Shown: positions 25,880 through 34,757 of the stretch, piece after piece | Position numbering within the stretch: the first letter of the stretch is position 1 | Layout: every line of letters starts with the position of its first letter | Source: UBA8337 sp965662725 | GTDB taxonomy: Bacteria > Pseudomonadota > Alphaproteobacteria > RS24 | Length of the DNA stretch: 64,000 bases | Reading direction: 5' to 3' | NCBI GenBank assembly: GCA_965662725.1 | Contig: CBFIIT010000003.1 | Span: forward strand, 1-64,000 | The notes under the pieces: model-generated | Database searches by the model: none | What the model saw: the letters and a program-made list of their open reading frames with translations, nothing else | Told to the model about the DNA's origin: nothing | Translations under genes and position numbers: made by a program

Positions 25880-27001
25880 ATGAGCGCAGAACAAATTGTG
25901 AAAGTCGAGCTTGGCGCACGTGCCTATGACATTGTCATTGGCGCTGATGTGCTGCCGCGCGCCGCAACATATATTGCGCCGCTTTTACCGCGCCCGAAAT
26001 TGGCCATTATCAGTGACGCCAATCTCGCCGACAATCATTTGAAAACGCTTGAAGCGGCATTGACCGATGCCGGCATCAGCCATGACAGCTATATTGTGCC
26101 GGCCGGCGAGGCCAGCAAAAGCTGGTCGCAATTGGCGGCGCTAACCGATTGGCTATTGGGGCAAGAAATTGAACGTAAGGATTGCATTGTCGCTTTGGGT
26201 GGCGGTGTGGTCGGCGATTTGACCGGCTTTGCGGCGGCGATTTTGCGGCGCGGCACGCGCTTCATTCAAATCCCGACCAGCCTGTTGGCGCAAGTCGATA
26301 GCTCTATCGGCGGCAAAACGGCGATTAATTCAGAGCGTGGCAAAAACCTCATTGGTGCGTTTCATCAACCTGATTTGGTGCTGGCTGATATGGATGTGCT
26401 GAAAACCTTGCCGCCGCGCGAAATCGGGGCCGGCTATGCCGAAATTGTCAAATATGGCGCGCTTGGCAATCGTCCGTTTTTTGACTGGCTGGAAAAAAAC
26501 GGCGAGCAAGTGGTGAAATTACAGCCCGACGCGACCGCCCATGCGGTGGCCGAAAGCTGCCGCGCCAAAGCGGCCATTGTAGCGCGCGACGAACGCGAAG
26601 CCGGCGAGCGCGCTTTGCTCAATCTCGGCCATACATTCGGCCATGCTTTTGAAGCATTGAGCGGCTATGGCGATGCGCTTTTGCATGGCGAGGCGGTGGC
26701 TTATGGCATGGTGCTGGCTTTTGCTTTTTCCAGCCAGCGCAATTTATGCCCGGCTGATGACGCGGCGCGGTTAAAAGCGCATTTGGCGGCCTGCGGCTTG
26801 CCGACCAATATGGCAGAAGTCGGCAGCGGTCACTATGCGGTTGAAAAATTAATCGCTGCCATGCGGCAAGATAAAAAAGTCGAGGCCGGCAAAATGCGAT
26901 TTATTTTGGCCCGCGCCTTGGGCGATACCTTTATTGCCGATGATGTGAGCGAAGCGGATTTGCGTCCGTTTCTATTGGCGCAGGGAGCGCAAGGCGCATG
27001 A
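25880..27001 (+). CDS. aroB: 3-dehydroquinate synthase
   Basis: Second step of the shikimate pathway: converts DAHP to 3-dehydroquinate using NAD and a divalent metal. The 373 residues show the NAD-binding ALGGGVVGDLTGFAAA, the substrate loop QIPTSLLAQVDSSIGGKTAI, and the metal-ligand motifs LNLGHTFGHAFE and LLHGEAVAYGM. Length matches. It follows aroK by 36 bases and overlaps the CorC-like gene by 4 bases (ATGA). aroK-aroB pairing is widespread. Confidence 0.96.
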   Translation: MSAEQIVKVELGARAYDIVIGADVLPRAATYIAPLLPRPKLAIISDANLADNHLKTLEAALTDAGISHDSYIVPAGEASKSWSQLAALTDWLLGQEIERKDCIVALGGGVVGDLTGFAAAILRRGTRFIQIPTSLLAQVDSSIGGKTAINSERGKNLIGAFHQPDLVLADMDVLKTLPPREIGAGYAEIVKYGALGNRPFFDWLEKNGEQVVKLQPDATAHAVAESCRAKAAIVARDEREAGERALLNLGHTFGHAFEALSGYGDALLHGEAVAYGMVLAFAFSSQRNLCPADDAARLKAHLAACGLPTNMAEVGSGHYAVEKLIAAMRQDKKVEAGKMRFILARALGDTFIADDVSEADLRPFLLAQGAQGA

Positions 27002-28269
27002 CCCTGTCTGCCGGGCTTTTATGGACCGCCGGCCTGATTTTGCTGCTGCTTATCATTTCAGCATTTCTCTCCGGTTCGGAAACCGCGCTGACCGCGACAA
27101 GCAAAGCGCGCATGCTGCGCTTGCAACAAGAAGGCAAACGCCGCGCCCGCTGGGTAATATTTTTACTGGAGCAAAAAGAACGCCTCTTATCAGCCATTTT
27201 GCTGGGCAATAATTTGGTCAATATTTTGGCCTCGGCTTTGGCGACACGGCTGTTTTTGGAGGCGTTTGGCGAAAGCGGCGTGCTTTATGCGACATTGGTA
27301 ATGACAGTGATGGTGGTGGTGTTTGCCGAAGTGCTGCCGAAAACCTATGCGATTTTATCACCCGATGCGACCGCGCTCAGAGCAGCTGGACCTTTGCGCA
27401 TATTGGTCACCATTCTGGCCCCGATTACCCGCGTCTTAAGTTTTGTCTCCGGCACGATTTTGCGCCTTACCGGCCTGTCTAAAAATGCCGGCCTGTCTTT
27501 AGTGCCGGCGCATGAGGAAATTCGCGGCGCGATTGACCTGCATCACCAAGAAGGCGCGGTGCATAAGGGCGACCGCGATATGCTGGGCGGCATTCTCGAC
27601 CTTGGCGATACGACGCTGGAAGAAATCATGATTCACCGCTCAGCGATTTTAATGTTGGAGGCTGATTTGCCATCCGATGAAATCGTCGCCGCCGTGCTGG
27701 ACAGCCCCTATACGCGCATTCCGCTTTGGCGCGAAAACCAAGAAAACATAATCGGTATTTTGCACGCCAAAGATTTATTGCGCGCGCTGGCCAATAGTCC
27801 GGTCGGCGCGATGGGTATTGATATTGAAAATATTGCCAGCCCGCCTTGGTTTGTGCCCGAGACCACTTCTCTATCCGAGCAATTAAACGCGTTTCGGGAG
27901 CGAAAAGCGCATTTTGCCTTAGTGGTTGATGAATATGGCGCGCTGATGGGCTTGGTGACCATGGAAGATATTTTGGAAGAAATTGTCGGCTCGATTGACG
28001 ATGAGCATGACCGCCCGGACACTATGTTACGGCGTCGCCCGGGTGGCACGCTCGAGGTTTCCGGCGCGCTTTCCATTCGTGACCTCAATCGCGAAATGGG
28101 CTGGACACTGCCCGATGATGAGGCCAGTTCCATTGCCGGTCTTATCATTCATGAGGCACGCGTCATTCCTGAAATCGGACAAGTGTTTGAGTTTCACGGA
28201 TTGCGCTTTCGCATTATGAGCCGACAAAAAAACCGGCTGATGCAAATCCGCATTTCGCAAATGGATTAG
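26998..28269 (+). CDS. HlyC/CorC family transporter (DUF21-CBS-CorC domains)
   Basis: A 423-residue membrane protein with the CNNM/CorC architecture. The N-terminal DUF21 membrane domain (about 1-190) has ISAFLSGSETALTATSKAR and a helix near LVMTVMVVVFAEVLPKT. Two CBS domains follow (about 200-330), then the C-terminal CorC/HlyC domain. Such proteins are tied to magnesium or cobalt efflux; the older haemolysin label is not supported. It overlaps aroB by 4 bases and ends at a strong terminator. The aroK-aroB-corC order is conserved in alphaproteobacteria. Confidence 0.88.
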   Translation: MTLSAGLLWTAGLILLLLIISAFLSGSETALTATSKARMLRLQQEGKRRARWVIFLLEQKERLLSAILLGNNLVNILASALATRLFLEAFGESGVLYATLVMTVMVVVFAEVLPKTYAILSPDATALRAAGPLRILVTILAPITRVLSFVSGTILRLTGLSKNAGLSLVPAHEEIRGAIDLHHQEGAVHKGDRDMLGGILDLGDTTLEEIMIHRSAILMLEADLPSDEIVAAVLDSPYTRIPLWRENQENIIGILHAKDLLRALANSPVGAMGIDIENIASPPWFVPETTSLSEQLNAFRERKAHFALVVDEYGALMGLVTMEDILEEIVGSIDDEHDRPDTMLRRRPGGTLEVSGALSIRDLNREMGWTLPDDEASSIAGLIIHEARVIPEIGQVFEFHGLRFRIMSRQKNRLMQIRISQMD

Positions 28270-28270
28270 C

Positions 28271-28290
28271 GCCGCCTTTAGGCGGTTTTT
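28271..28290 (+). terminator. Rho-independent terminator of aroK-aroB-corC
   Basis: CCGCC (28272-28276) pairs with GGCGG (28281-28285) around a TTTA loop, followed by five T residues (28286-28290). The convergent bolA gene has its stop codon in the loop, so the hairpin lies at both 3' ends. Confidence 0.75.
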
Positions 28291-28562
28291 GCCGCTTCGC
28301 TTGGTGATTTCAGTTTCAGTGCCAAAGCATGAACCGGCCCGTCCAACTCATCGGCCAAAAGCGCCAAAACGCCTCGCTGTCTTTCAAGCCGGCCGATATT
28401 TTCAAATGCCGCCGCCACCATATAAACGCGAAAATGTGTCTCTCCGCCGGGCGCCGCGCCGCTATGACCTTCATGCAAATGCGATTCATCGGTAATCACC
28501 AATTCATCCGGCATATAGGTATCTGTCAGTTTTTGTTCTATAATCTGATTAATTTTACTCAT
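28278..28562 (-). CDS. bolA: BolA family protein
   Basis: A 94-residue BolA protein. The family motif is visible in DESHLHEGHSGAAPGGETHFRV, written here in parts: ESHLHEGHSG and GGETHFRVYMV. The C-terminus contains DELDGPVHALALKLKSP. BolA proteins bind monothiol glutaredoxins through a bridging [2Fe-2S] cluster and act in iron sensing or in envelope stress. I chose ATG 28562 (MSKINQIIEQ); upstream in-frame starts add unrelated residues. Divergent from the J-domain gene, as is common in alphaproteobacteria. Confidence 0.92.
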   Translation of the reverse strand: MSKINQIIEQKLTDTYMPDELVITDESHLHEGHSGAAPGGETHFRVYMVAAAFENIGRLERQRGVLALLADELDGPVHALALKLKSPSEAAKTA

Positions 28563-28717
28563 GGCGATCGGGCCTTCTTTCATGTGACATGATGGCATGA
28601 CGGTGCGGTTTGCGTTTGCGGCCATATGACATATATCGCGTAACAAAGAGAGGCGCGAGTGTCTTGGCCGAACTATTTTTAACCCCTTCTGCACAGGCAG
28701 AAACTGCAGGTCTTTTG

Positions 28718-29311
28718 ATGAATTTAAATTCAAAATATTTCGATATGATCCGCACGACGCGCGAAGAAAAGCGCGCGCAAATGGTTAAAGACGGATCGCG
28801 CTGCGATTGGCCGGATTGTTTGAAATCGGGTGATTATCCGGCCCCTGCCGGTCCACAATCCAATGAGCGGCGCAATTTTTGCTATGACCATGTGCGCGAA
28901 TATAATCGCAGCTATAATTATTTCGAAGGCATGTCACAGGACGAAGCTGAGAGCTTTCGCCGCGCCGCGCAAACCGGCCATCGCCCGACCTGGTCAATGG
29001 GCACAAGACGGGCGCGCGGCAGCAAGGTAGAAGATTGGCAGTTTCAGGACCCGCTGGAAATTATGGGCGAAGCCGGTCTGAAAGACGCGACGCCGGCCGG
29101 CAAGGCCAGCAAAGCCAGCTCCGGCCAAAAACGCGCCTTGGAAGTGATGGAATTGCCCGATACGGCGAGCGCCGATGATGTGCGCAAAAAGTTTAAAATA
29201 TTGGTCAAACAATATCATCCTGACGCCAATGGCGGCGATCGCTCTTTTGAGGACAAACTGCAAAGCGTCATTCAAGCGCATGATTATTTGAAGGCTTCCG
29301 GCTTTTGTTAG
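28718..29311 (+). CDS. J-domain protein with N-terminal Cys/His motif
   Basis: A 197-residue DnaJ-like protein whose J domain is at the C-terminus (about 140-195) and has the HPD triad in VKQYHPDANGG. The N-terminal half carries a possible zinc site, CX4C then 20 residues then CX2H, in RCDWPDC and RNFCYDHVREYN, followed by YNYFEGM. It should stimulate a DnaK-type ATPase; the client is unknown. I chose ATG 28718 (MNLNSKYFD), which matches family N-termini as I remember them and has a GCAGG upstream. An in-frame start at 28610 adds an unrelated leader. It sits between bolA and cobS, a conserved position. Confidence 0.85.
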   Translation: MNLNSKYFDMIRTTREEKRAQMVKDGSRCDWPDCLKSGDYPAPAGPQSNERRNFCYDHVREYNRSYNYFEGMSQDEAESFRRAAQTGHRPTWSMGTRRARGSKVEDWQFQDPLEIMGEAGLKDATPAGKASKASSGQKRALEVMELPDTASADDVRKKFKILVKQYHPDANGGDRSFEDKLQSVIQAHDYLKASGFC

Positions 29312-29368
29312 TCGCTGCTTTCTGCTAACCCTACCCCCTGCAAACAGAATAATTTTCGGAGAATATCA

Positions 29369-30382
29369 ATGAGTATAGCGGCACAAGAGAGCGGCACGAC
29401 ACAAGGCCAGATGCCCGGCGCACCGGACACACAAGTCAATGCCCGCGAGGTTTTTGGCGTTGATTTTGATATGACCGTGCCGGCATTTGCCGAGCGCAGC
29501 GAATATGTGCCGGATTTTGACGAAGATTATTTGTTTGATAAGCAAACCACCATGGCGATTTTGGCCGGTTTTGCGCATAATCGCCGGGTCATGGTGCAAG
29601 GCTATCACGGCACCGGTAAATCGACCCATATTGAACAAATTGCCGCGCGGCTGAACTGGCCATGTGTGCGGGTCAATCTCGACAGCCATGTCAGCCGTAT
29701 TGATTTGGTCGGCAAGGATGCGATTGTGCTGAAAGACGGCAAGCAAGTGACCGAGTTCCAAGAGGGCATTTTGCCATGGGCGCTGCAAAACCCGGTAGCC
29801 ATGGTGTTTGACGAATATGATGCCGGTCGCCCCGATGTGATGTTTGTTATCCAGCGCGTCTTGGAAGTGGCCGGTAAACTGACATTGTTGGACCAAAATA
29901 AAGTCATTCGCCCAAACCCGCATTTCCGCCTGTTTGCCACCACCAATACAATCGGCCTCGGCGATACAAGCGGGCTTTATCACGGCACGCAACAAATCAA
30001 TCAGGGGCAAATGGACCGCTGGAATATCGTCACCTCGCTGAACTATCTGGCGCATGACAAAGAAACCGATATCGTACACGCCAAAGCGACCGGATATGAA
30101 GGAGCTGAGGGGCGCGAGAAAATTTCTGCCATGGTGCGGGTCGCAGACCTGACGCGGTCATCTTTCATCAATGGTGATATTTCAACCGTAATGAGCCCAC
30201 GGACGGTTTTGACATGGGCTGAGAATGCGGAAATTTTGGGCAATGATATTGCGCTGGCTTTCCAGCTGACCTTTTTGAATAAATGCGATGAGTTGGAACG
30301 CCCAACCGTGGCTGAATTTTATCAACGTTGCTTTGGCGATGATTTGCCCGATAGCGCGGTTTCGGTATTGGCGGACGGCTAG
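29369..30382 (+). CDS. cobS: cobaltochelatase subunit CobS (MoxR-type AAA+ ATPase)
   Basis: ATPase subunit of the aerobic cobalt chelatase, which inserts cobalt into hydrogenobyrinate diamide together with CobT and the large subunit CobN. The 337 residues have Walker A GYHGTGKST (78-86), Walker B VAMVFDEYDAG and sensor ATTNTIGLGD. ATG 29369 follows a TCGGAG. The stop shares one base with the cobT start, so the pair is tightly coupled. CobN is not in the window. CobST also resemble general MoxR/VWA pairs, so a role outside cobalamin cannot be excluded. Confidence 0.93.
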   Translation: MSIAAQESGTTQGQMPGAPDTQVNAREVFGVDFDMTVPAFAERSEYVPDFDEDYLFDKQTTMAILAGFAHNRRVMVQGYHGTGKSTHIEQIAARLNWPCVRVNLDSHVSRIDLVGKDAIVLKDGKQVTEFQEGILPWALQNPVAMVFDEYDAGRPDVMFVIQRVLEVAGKLTLLDQNKVIRPNPHFRLFATTNTIGLGDTSGLYHGTQQINQGQMDRWNIVTSLNYLAHDKETDIVHAKATGYEGAEGREKISAMVRVADLTRSSFINGDISTVMSPRTVLTWAENAEILGNDIALAFQLTFLNKCDELERPTVAEFYQRCFGDDLPDSAVSVLADG

Positions 30383-32331
30383 TGGCTGACAAATCCCCGG
30401 TCGAAGAATTCAAGCGCGCGGTTACCCAAACCATGCGCTCGATTGCCGAAGAGGCCGAATTATCGGTCAGCTTTGGCACGGAAAAACCGGCTTTAGCCGG
30501 TTTGAAGGCGCGGTTACCACAACCGGCCCGCGACCTCGACCCTGAAGACCGCCGCAATGTGCGCGGTCAATCTGACAGTTTTGCTTTAAAGCTGGCCCAT
30601 CATGACGCCGCTTTATCAATGCAATTGGCGCCGGCTGAAACCGATGCGCGGGCTTCTTTCGATGCGGCTGAAATCGCACGCTGTGAGGCTTTGGGCACGC
30701 GCGCCATGGCCGGTATCGGCGTCAATATTAATGCCATGCACGATGCGCGCTGTCGCAAGCTCGGCTATCACGAAGCGATGAGTCGCGAAGATGCGCCCTT
30801 GGCCGAAGCTCTGGGTTTTATGGTGCGCCAAGAATTGACCGGCATTGAGACGCCCGAAGGGGCCAATGGTGTGGTCGATGCTTGGCGTTCATTTATTGAT
30901 GAGCGGGTCGGCGAAAAATTGGGCGGGCTGGAAGATGTGGTCGATGACCAACAGGCTTTCGCCGCTTTGACCCGCGATATTCTGGTCGATTTAGATTTAC
31001 TGGATGCGGCCGGTGAAAGCGAAGATGGCGACGGCGAAGATGGCGACGGGCAAGATGGCGATGAGGGCCCGCAAGATGGCGAAGGCGGTCAAGCGGAAAG
31101 CCCTGAAGGCATGTCTGCCGACGATATGGAAGTCGGCGATGCCGCCATGGAAGAAGGCGATGAGCAAACGCTGCAAATGGAAGGCGAAGAGATTGAGGGC
31201 GAAAGCGATGGCGAAGAAGCCGGCGAAGCGGCCCAGCCTTATGCGCCTGACGGGCCGTTAAATCCGGAAAAATCGGCTTACAATATTTACACGTCAAAAT
31301 TTGACGAGACCATTGAAGCGGAAGATTTATGCGACGCTGAAGAGCTTGAGCGTTTGCGTCAATATCTCGATCAACAATTGCAACAAATGCAGGGCGTTGT
31401 TTCGCGTCTTGCCAATCGCTTGCAACGTCGCTTGCAAGCCAAGCAAAATCGCTCATGGGAATTTGATTTGGAAGAGGGCTATCTCGATCCGGCGCGGCTG
31501 TCGCGCATTATTATGGATCCGATGCAGCCGCTTTCTTATAAAATGGAAAGTGACACGACTTTCCGCGATACGGTGGTGACGCTGCTTTTGGACAATTCAG
31601 GCTCAATGCGCGGTCGCCCGATTACCGTGGCTGCCATGTGTGCCGATATTTTGGCCCGCACATTGGAGCGGTGCAATGTGAAGACCGAGATTTTGGGCTT
31701 CACCACGCGCGCTTGGAAAGGTGGCCAATCACGCGAAGTCTGGATGTCAAACGGCAAGCCGGGCCATCCCGGGCGGTTAAATGATTTGCGTCATATTATT
31801 TACAAAGGGGCGGATGCGCCTTGGCGGCGCGCGCGCAAAAATCTCGGCCTGATGATGCGCGAAGGCTTGCTGAAAGAAAACATTGATGGCGAAGCGCTGA
31901 TATGGGCGCATAATCGCTTATTGGCGCGGCCCGAACAGCGTCGTATTTTGATGGTGATTTCCGATGGTGCGCCGGTCGATGATTCAACTTTGAGCGTCAA
32001 TGCCGGTAATTATCTGGAAAAACATTTGCGCAATGTCATTGAGGATATTGAAACGCAATCGCCGGTCGAGCTTATCGCTATCGGCATTGGCCATGATGTG
32101 ACGCGCTATTATCGCCGCGCCGTAACGATTGTTGATGCCGAACAATTGGGCGGCGCAATGACCGATAAGCTGGCCGAATTATTTGACGAAAATGATGATG
32201 CCAAAAAAGGCAAAAAACGCGAAAAAGGCGTCAATACGGGCGCGTTGAAAGATGGCGGCAAAGCCTCACGTGATGGCATGAGGGGCGGTGTGCGCACGGG
32301 AGCTGCCCCGGTGCGCGGCGCGATAAGTTAA
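30382..32331 (+). CDS. cobT: cobaltochelatase subunit CobT (VWA domain)
   Basis: Partner of CobS in the cobalt chelatase. The 649-residue protein has an N-terminal helical domain. A very acidic Glu/Asp/Gly-rich linker (about 212-290) with repeats of GEDGDG type follows, then a C-terminal von Willebrand A domain with the MIDAS motif LLLDNSGSMRG and later MVISDGAPVDD. Translation starts at GTG 30382, overlapping the cobS stop by one base. The acidic linker is typical of the family. It converges on rpmB with a 16-base gap. Confidence 0.93.
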   Translation: MADKSPVEEFKRAVTQTMRSIAEEAELSVSFGTEKPALAGLKARLPQPARDLDPEDRRNVRGQSDSFALKLAHHDAALSMQLAPAETDARASFDAAEIARCEALGTRAMAGIGVNINAMHDARCRKLGYHEAMSREDAPLAEALGFMVRQELTGIETPEGANGVVDAWRSFIDERVGEKLGGLEDVVDDQQAFAALTRDILVDLDLLDAAGESEDGDGEDGDGQDGDEGPQDGEGGQAESPEGMSADDMEVGDAAMEEGDEQTLQMEGEEIEGESDGEEAGEAAQPYAPDGPLNPEKSAYNIYTSKFDETIEAEDLCDAEELERLRQYLDQQLQQMQGVVSRLANRLQRRLQAKQNRSWEFDLEEGYLDPARLSRIIMDPMQPLSYKMESDTTFRDTVVTLLLDNSGSMRGRPITVAAMCADILARTLERCNVKTEILGFTTRAWKGGQSREVWMSNGKPGHPGRLNDLRHIIYKGADAPWRRARKNLGLMMREGLLKENIDGEALIWAHNRLLARPEQRRILMVISDGAPVDDSTLSVNAGNYLEKHLRNVIEDIETQSPVELIAIGIGHDVTRYYRRAVTIVDAEQLGGAMTDKLAELFDENDDAKKGKKREKGVNTGALKDGGKASRDGMRGGVRTGAAPVRGAIS

Positions 32332-32347
32332 GCCAAGTTTTAAAAAA

Positions 32348-32629
32348 TTATGCTTGTTTAGCGGCAATCTGCTTTTTCAGCTTCAGCGCTTTTGAAGACA
32401 AATGTGCGTCTTTGGCTTTCAGCAAAAAAGCGTCAATGCCGCCAGTATGCTCAACCGAACGCAGCGCATTGGCTGAAATGCGGAACTTCAATGCCCGACC
32501 CAGAGATTCGCTCGGCAGGCTGACCTGTTGCAGATTGGGCAGAAAGCGACGCCGCGTTTTGTTCATCGCGTGGCTTACATTATTGCCGCTCATTACCGAT
32601 TTACCGGTCAGTTCGCATACACGTGACAT
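32348..32629 (-). CDS. rpmB: 50S ribosomal protein L28
   Basis: A 93-residue ribosomal protein. The start MSRVCELTGKSVMSGNNVSH is diagnostic of L28, with NKTRRRFLPNLQQV following. The C-terminus is basic. It is transcribed alone, convergent with cobT and downstream of a terminator that separates it from the thioesterase gene. L28 next to cobST is a recurrent alphaproteobacterial arrangement. Confidence 0.97.
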   Translation of the reverse strand: MSRVCELTGKSVMSGNNVSHAMNKTRRRFLPNLQQVSLPSESLGRALKFRISANALRSVEHTGGIDAFLLKAKDAHLSSKALKLKKQIAAKQA

Positions 32630-32668
32630 GGGTCACTCTCCATTTCTTGGTGGCCGCTAAGCGGCACG

Positions 32669-32691
32669 AAAAAGCGGGGCCAAACGCCCCG
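32669..32691 (-). terminator. Rho-independent terminator after the thioesterase gene
   Basis: On the minus strand CGGGGC (32686-32691) pairs with GCCCCG (32675-32680) around a 5-base loop, followed by C and five T residues (32669-32673). It insulates the rpmB promoter region from the acyl-CoA dehydrogenase-thioesterase transcript. Confidence 0.75.
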
Positions 32692-32758
32692 TTACTGGCG
32701 TTTGATATAGATAATGGCTGAATATCCGTCAAGCGGTTTTGCCATCATCCGTTTCAAA

Positions 32759-33196
32759 TCACCCGTCAAAACCGATATTGGTGATTTTCATAATCCCGCT
32801 GCCGGTAATCACCGGCCCATCCTTGCCGCTCAAGCGACCGGTGACAAAGCCGGTATTTTTCGTATAGCGTGTGCATTCGCCCTCGCAAATAAGAAAATCA
32901 CCAAGCTGGCCGGGGGATACGAAATCAAAATTGAAACTGACGGATGGGGTAAATACATGCTTGCCCATCGCATTGTGTAAAATAAACGCCAGACCGACAT
33001 CCATCACCGTCATCAACATGCCGCCATGGCAAATACCGGCCGGATTGCACATATGCGGCTGCACTTCAAAGCCCAGCTGCCTATGGCCTTCGTCGCCATT
33101 GGCATAAATCGGCCCGACATGCTCGATAAAATGCGTGTCGAGATGAGCGAAGCGGTCGCCGAAATCAAGCGGCGTCCATCCTTTGGGAATTGTCAT
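32759..33196 (-). CDS. PaaI-like hotdog thioesterase
   Basis: A 145-residue single-hotdog protein predicted to hydrolyse acyl-CoA thioesters. The diagnostic segment is NPAGICHGGMLMTVMDVGLA, with the HGG turn and a downstream catalytic acidic residue (Asp). The second half (SFNFDFVSPGQLGDFLICEG) is typical of the family. The substrate is unknown. It starts 3 bases after the acyl-CoA dehydrogenase stop, so the two form one operon of acyl-CoA chemistry, closed by a terminator. Confidence 0.85.
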   Translation of the reverse strand: MTIPKGWTPLDFGDRFAHLDTHFIEHVGPIYANGDEGHRQLGFEVQPHMCNPAGICHGGMLMTVMDVGLAFILHNAMGKHVFTPSVSFNFDFVSPGQLGDFLICEGECTRYTKNTGFVTGRLSGKDGPVITGSGIMKITNIGFDG

Positions 33197-33199
33197 AAT

Positions 33200-34486
33200 T
33201 TATGCCTTTTTCTTTTTACCGGGATCGATAAAGCCGAATAAATGCGCCGCCACTTTGCGAATTTGAATTTCTTCAGACCCTTCCGTGATGCGATAGCGAC
33301 GGTGATGACGGTAAATATGCTCAAACGGCATATGCCGTGAATAGCCAATGCCGCCGTGCACTTGAATGGCACGGTCAGCCGCCTCGCAGACCATTCGATT
33401 GGCGCGGTAATTACACATAGACACTTTATCGGACAGATAAATCGCCACTTCCGGCTTCGACATTTCATCCATTTGCGCCGCCGTTTTATACACCAGATTG
33501 CGGATCATTTCGCATTCCGTATGCAATTCCGTCAGCGGAAATTGTATCGCCTGATTGGTCGATAGCGGTTTGCCGAAAGGGGCGCGCTTTTTGGCATAAG
33601 CGACAGATTGGTCGATGCAATATTGCGCCGCGCCGACCCCACTGGCGGCTTGGCGAATGCGGTTTTCATGAACAAAATGCTGCGCCAAAGCGAGGCCATT
33701 ATCCGGTTCGCCGAAAATCGCACTATCGGGCACCCAAATATCGGTGAAAGACACACGCGGATGGTCGGTCGGCATATTAAAGGTCCACATATATTCTTCA
33801 ATTTTCACGCCCGGATCATCAGCCGGCACCATGAAGCAGGTAATCCCCTTTGCCGCGCCATCATCGCCTGATGTGCGCGCAAACAGCATCACATGGCTGG
33901 CCACATGCATGCCGGTGGTCCACATTTTCTCACCGTTCAGCAGCCAGCCATCAACACCATCACGGGTCTCGCGGACACCGCGGGTTTCCATCCATGTCGC
34001 GTCAGAACCGTGTTCGGGCTCGGTCAGGCCAAAGCAAATGCGATGCGTGCCGGCCAACATGCCATTGATATATTCATCCGCCTGTTCCGCTGTGCCGAAA
34101 TCGCGAAACATCAAAACTTGCGGGAAATTGGCAACAATCGAGCTTTCATTTTGCAAATCATTATGCAGGCCCAAACCCTTATGCGCCAAATGCTCGCGAA
34201 TTACCGCCATGGCCAGATTTGAGCCGTCAGCACCGCCAAATTCTTTTGGCAGGCCAAAGCGCAAATGACCGGCCTTATCGGCGCGGCGGCGCATTTCGCG
34301 CAATAATTCTTCCCATTCCGGGCGTGGCAACCCGTTATTATCCCAATCGGTGCGCGCATGTTCGCGGCGGTGGTCAAAAAATCGATTATTATCGTCTTGC
34401 ATTTGCAATGGCACGATTTCCTTTTCGATAAAATCGTCCAACGCCGCCAAATAAGTCCGAATATCATCGGGGATTGCAAAATCCAT
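33200..34486 (-). CDS. acyl-CoA dehydrogenase, ACAD10/11-like
   Basis: A 428-residue flavoenzyme that oxidises an acyl-CoA to the enoyl-CoA and passes electrons to ETF (etfAB lie at 59-61 kb). Motifs: FGLTEPEHGSDAT for FAD/substrate binding, GEKMWTTGMHVASHVMLFAR, and the C-terminal QVHGGIGYSRHMPFEHIYR and RITEGSEEIQ. It resembles the longer ACAD10/11-type branch; substrate unknown. ATG 34486 is preceded by GAGGAGG. It forms a two-gene operon with the downstream thioesterase. It converges with nothing and is divergent from the helicase gene. Confidence 0.9.
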   Translation of the reverse strand: MDFAIPDDIRTYLAALDDFIEKEIVPLQMQDDNNRFFDHRREHARTDWDNNGLPRPEWEELLREMRRRADKAGHLRFGLPKEFGGADGSNLAMAVIREHLAHKGLGLHNDLQNESSIVANFPQVLMFRDFGTAEQADEYINGMLAGTHRICFGLTEPEHGSDATWMETRGVRETRDGVDGWLLNGEKMWTTGMHVASHVMLFARTSGDDGAAKGITCFMVPADDPGVKIEEYMWTFNMPTDHPRVSFTDIWVPDSAIFGEPDNGLALAQHFVHENRIRQAASGVGAAQYCIDQSVAYAKKRAPFGKPLSTNQAIQFPLTELHTECEMIRNLVYKTAAQMDEMSKPEVAIYLSDKVSMCNYRANRMVCEAADRAIQVHGGIGYSRHMPFEHIYRHHRRYRITEGSEEIQIRKVAAHLFGFIDPGKKKKA

Positions 34487-34757
34487 CGCCACTGCCTCCT
34501 CGCGCAAAATCAGCCAATATCATGGCCAAGCGCGATATGTTTCGCAAGCGACAAACCGCCATACACAATATGTTGTGGTGAACAGAAACGGCACGACCAC
34601 TATGTAAGTGATTCGGACATGCTTCGTTCCACACCTGTTCATGTTGAAGGTCGAAAATCGATTCGTCCACGATTCGCCCACAGGCAGAAAGCCGAATCAC
34701 CGCCGCCATCCCCCTATCGGCCTTGCCAAAAAGCTGCGCTTTAGCCATGGTGGAACC

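Noticed and set aside
28563..28733. Overlapping extended frames for bolA and the J-domain protein
   Set aside because: Each family start (28562 and 28718) is later; the extensions read across the other gene's 5' region.
34608..34757. 50-residue N-terminal extension of the helicase
   Set aside because: Residues look like translated intergenic DNA; the family N-terminus (RIVLGPTNTGKT) starts soon after ATG 34758.
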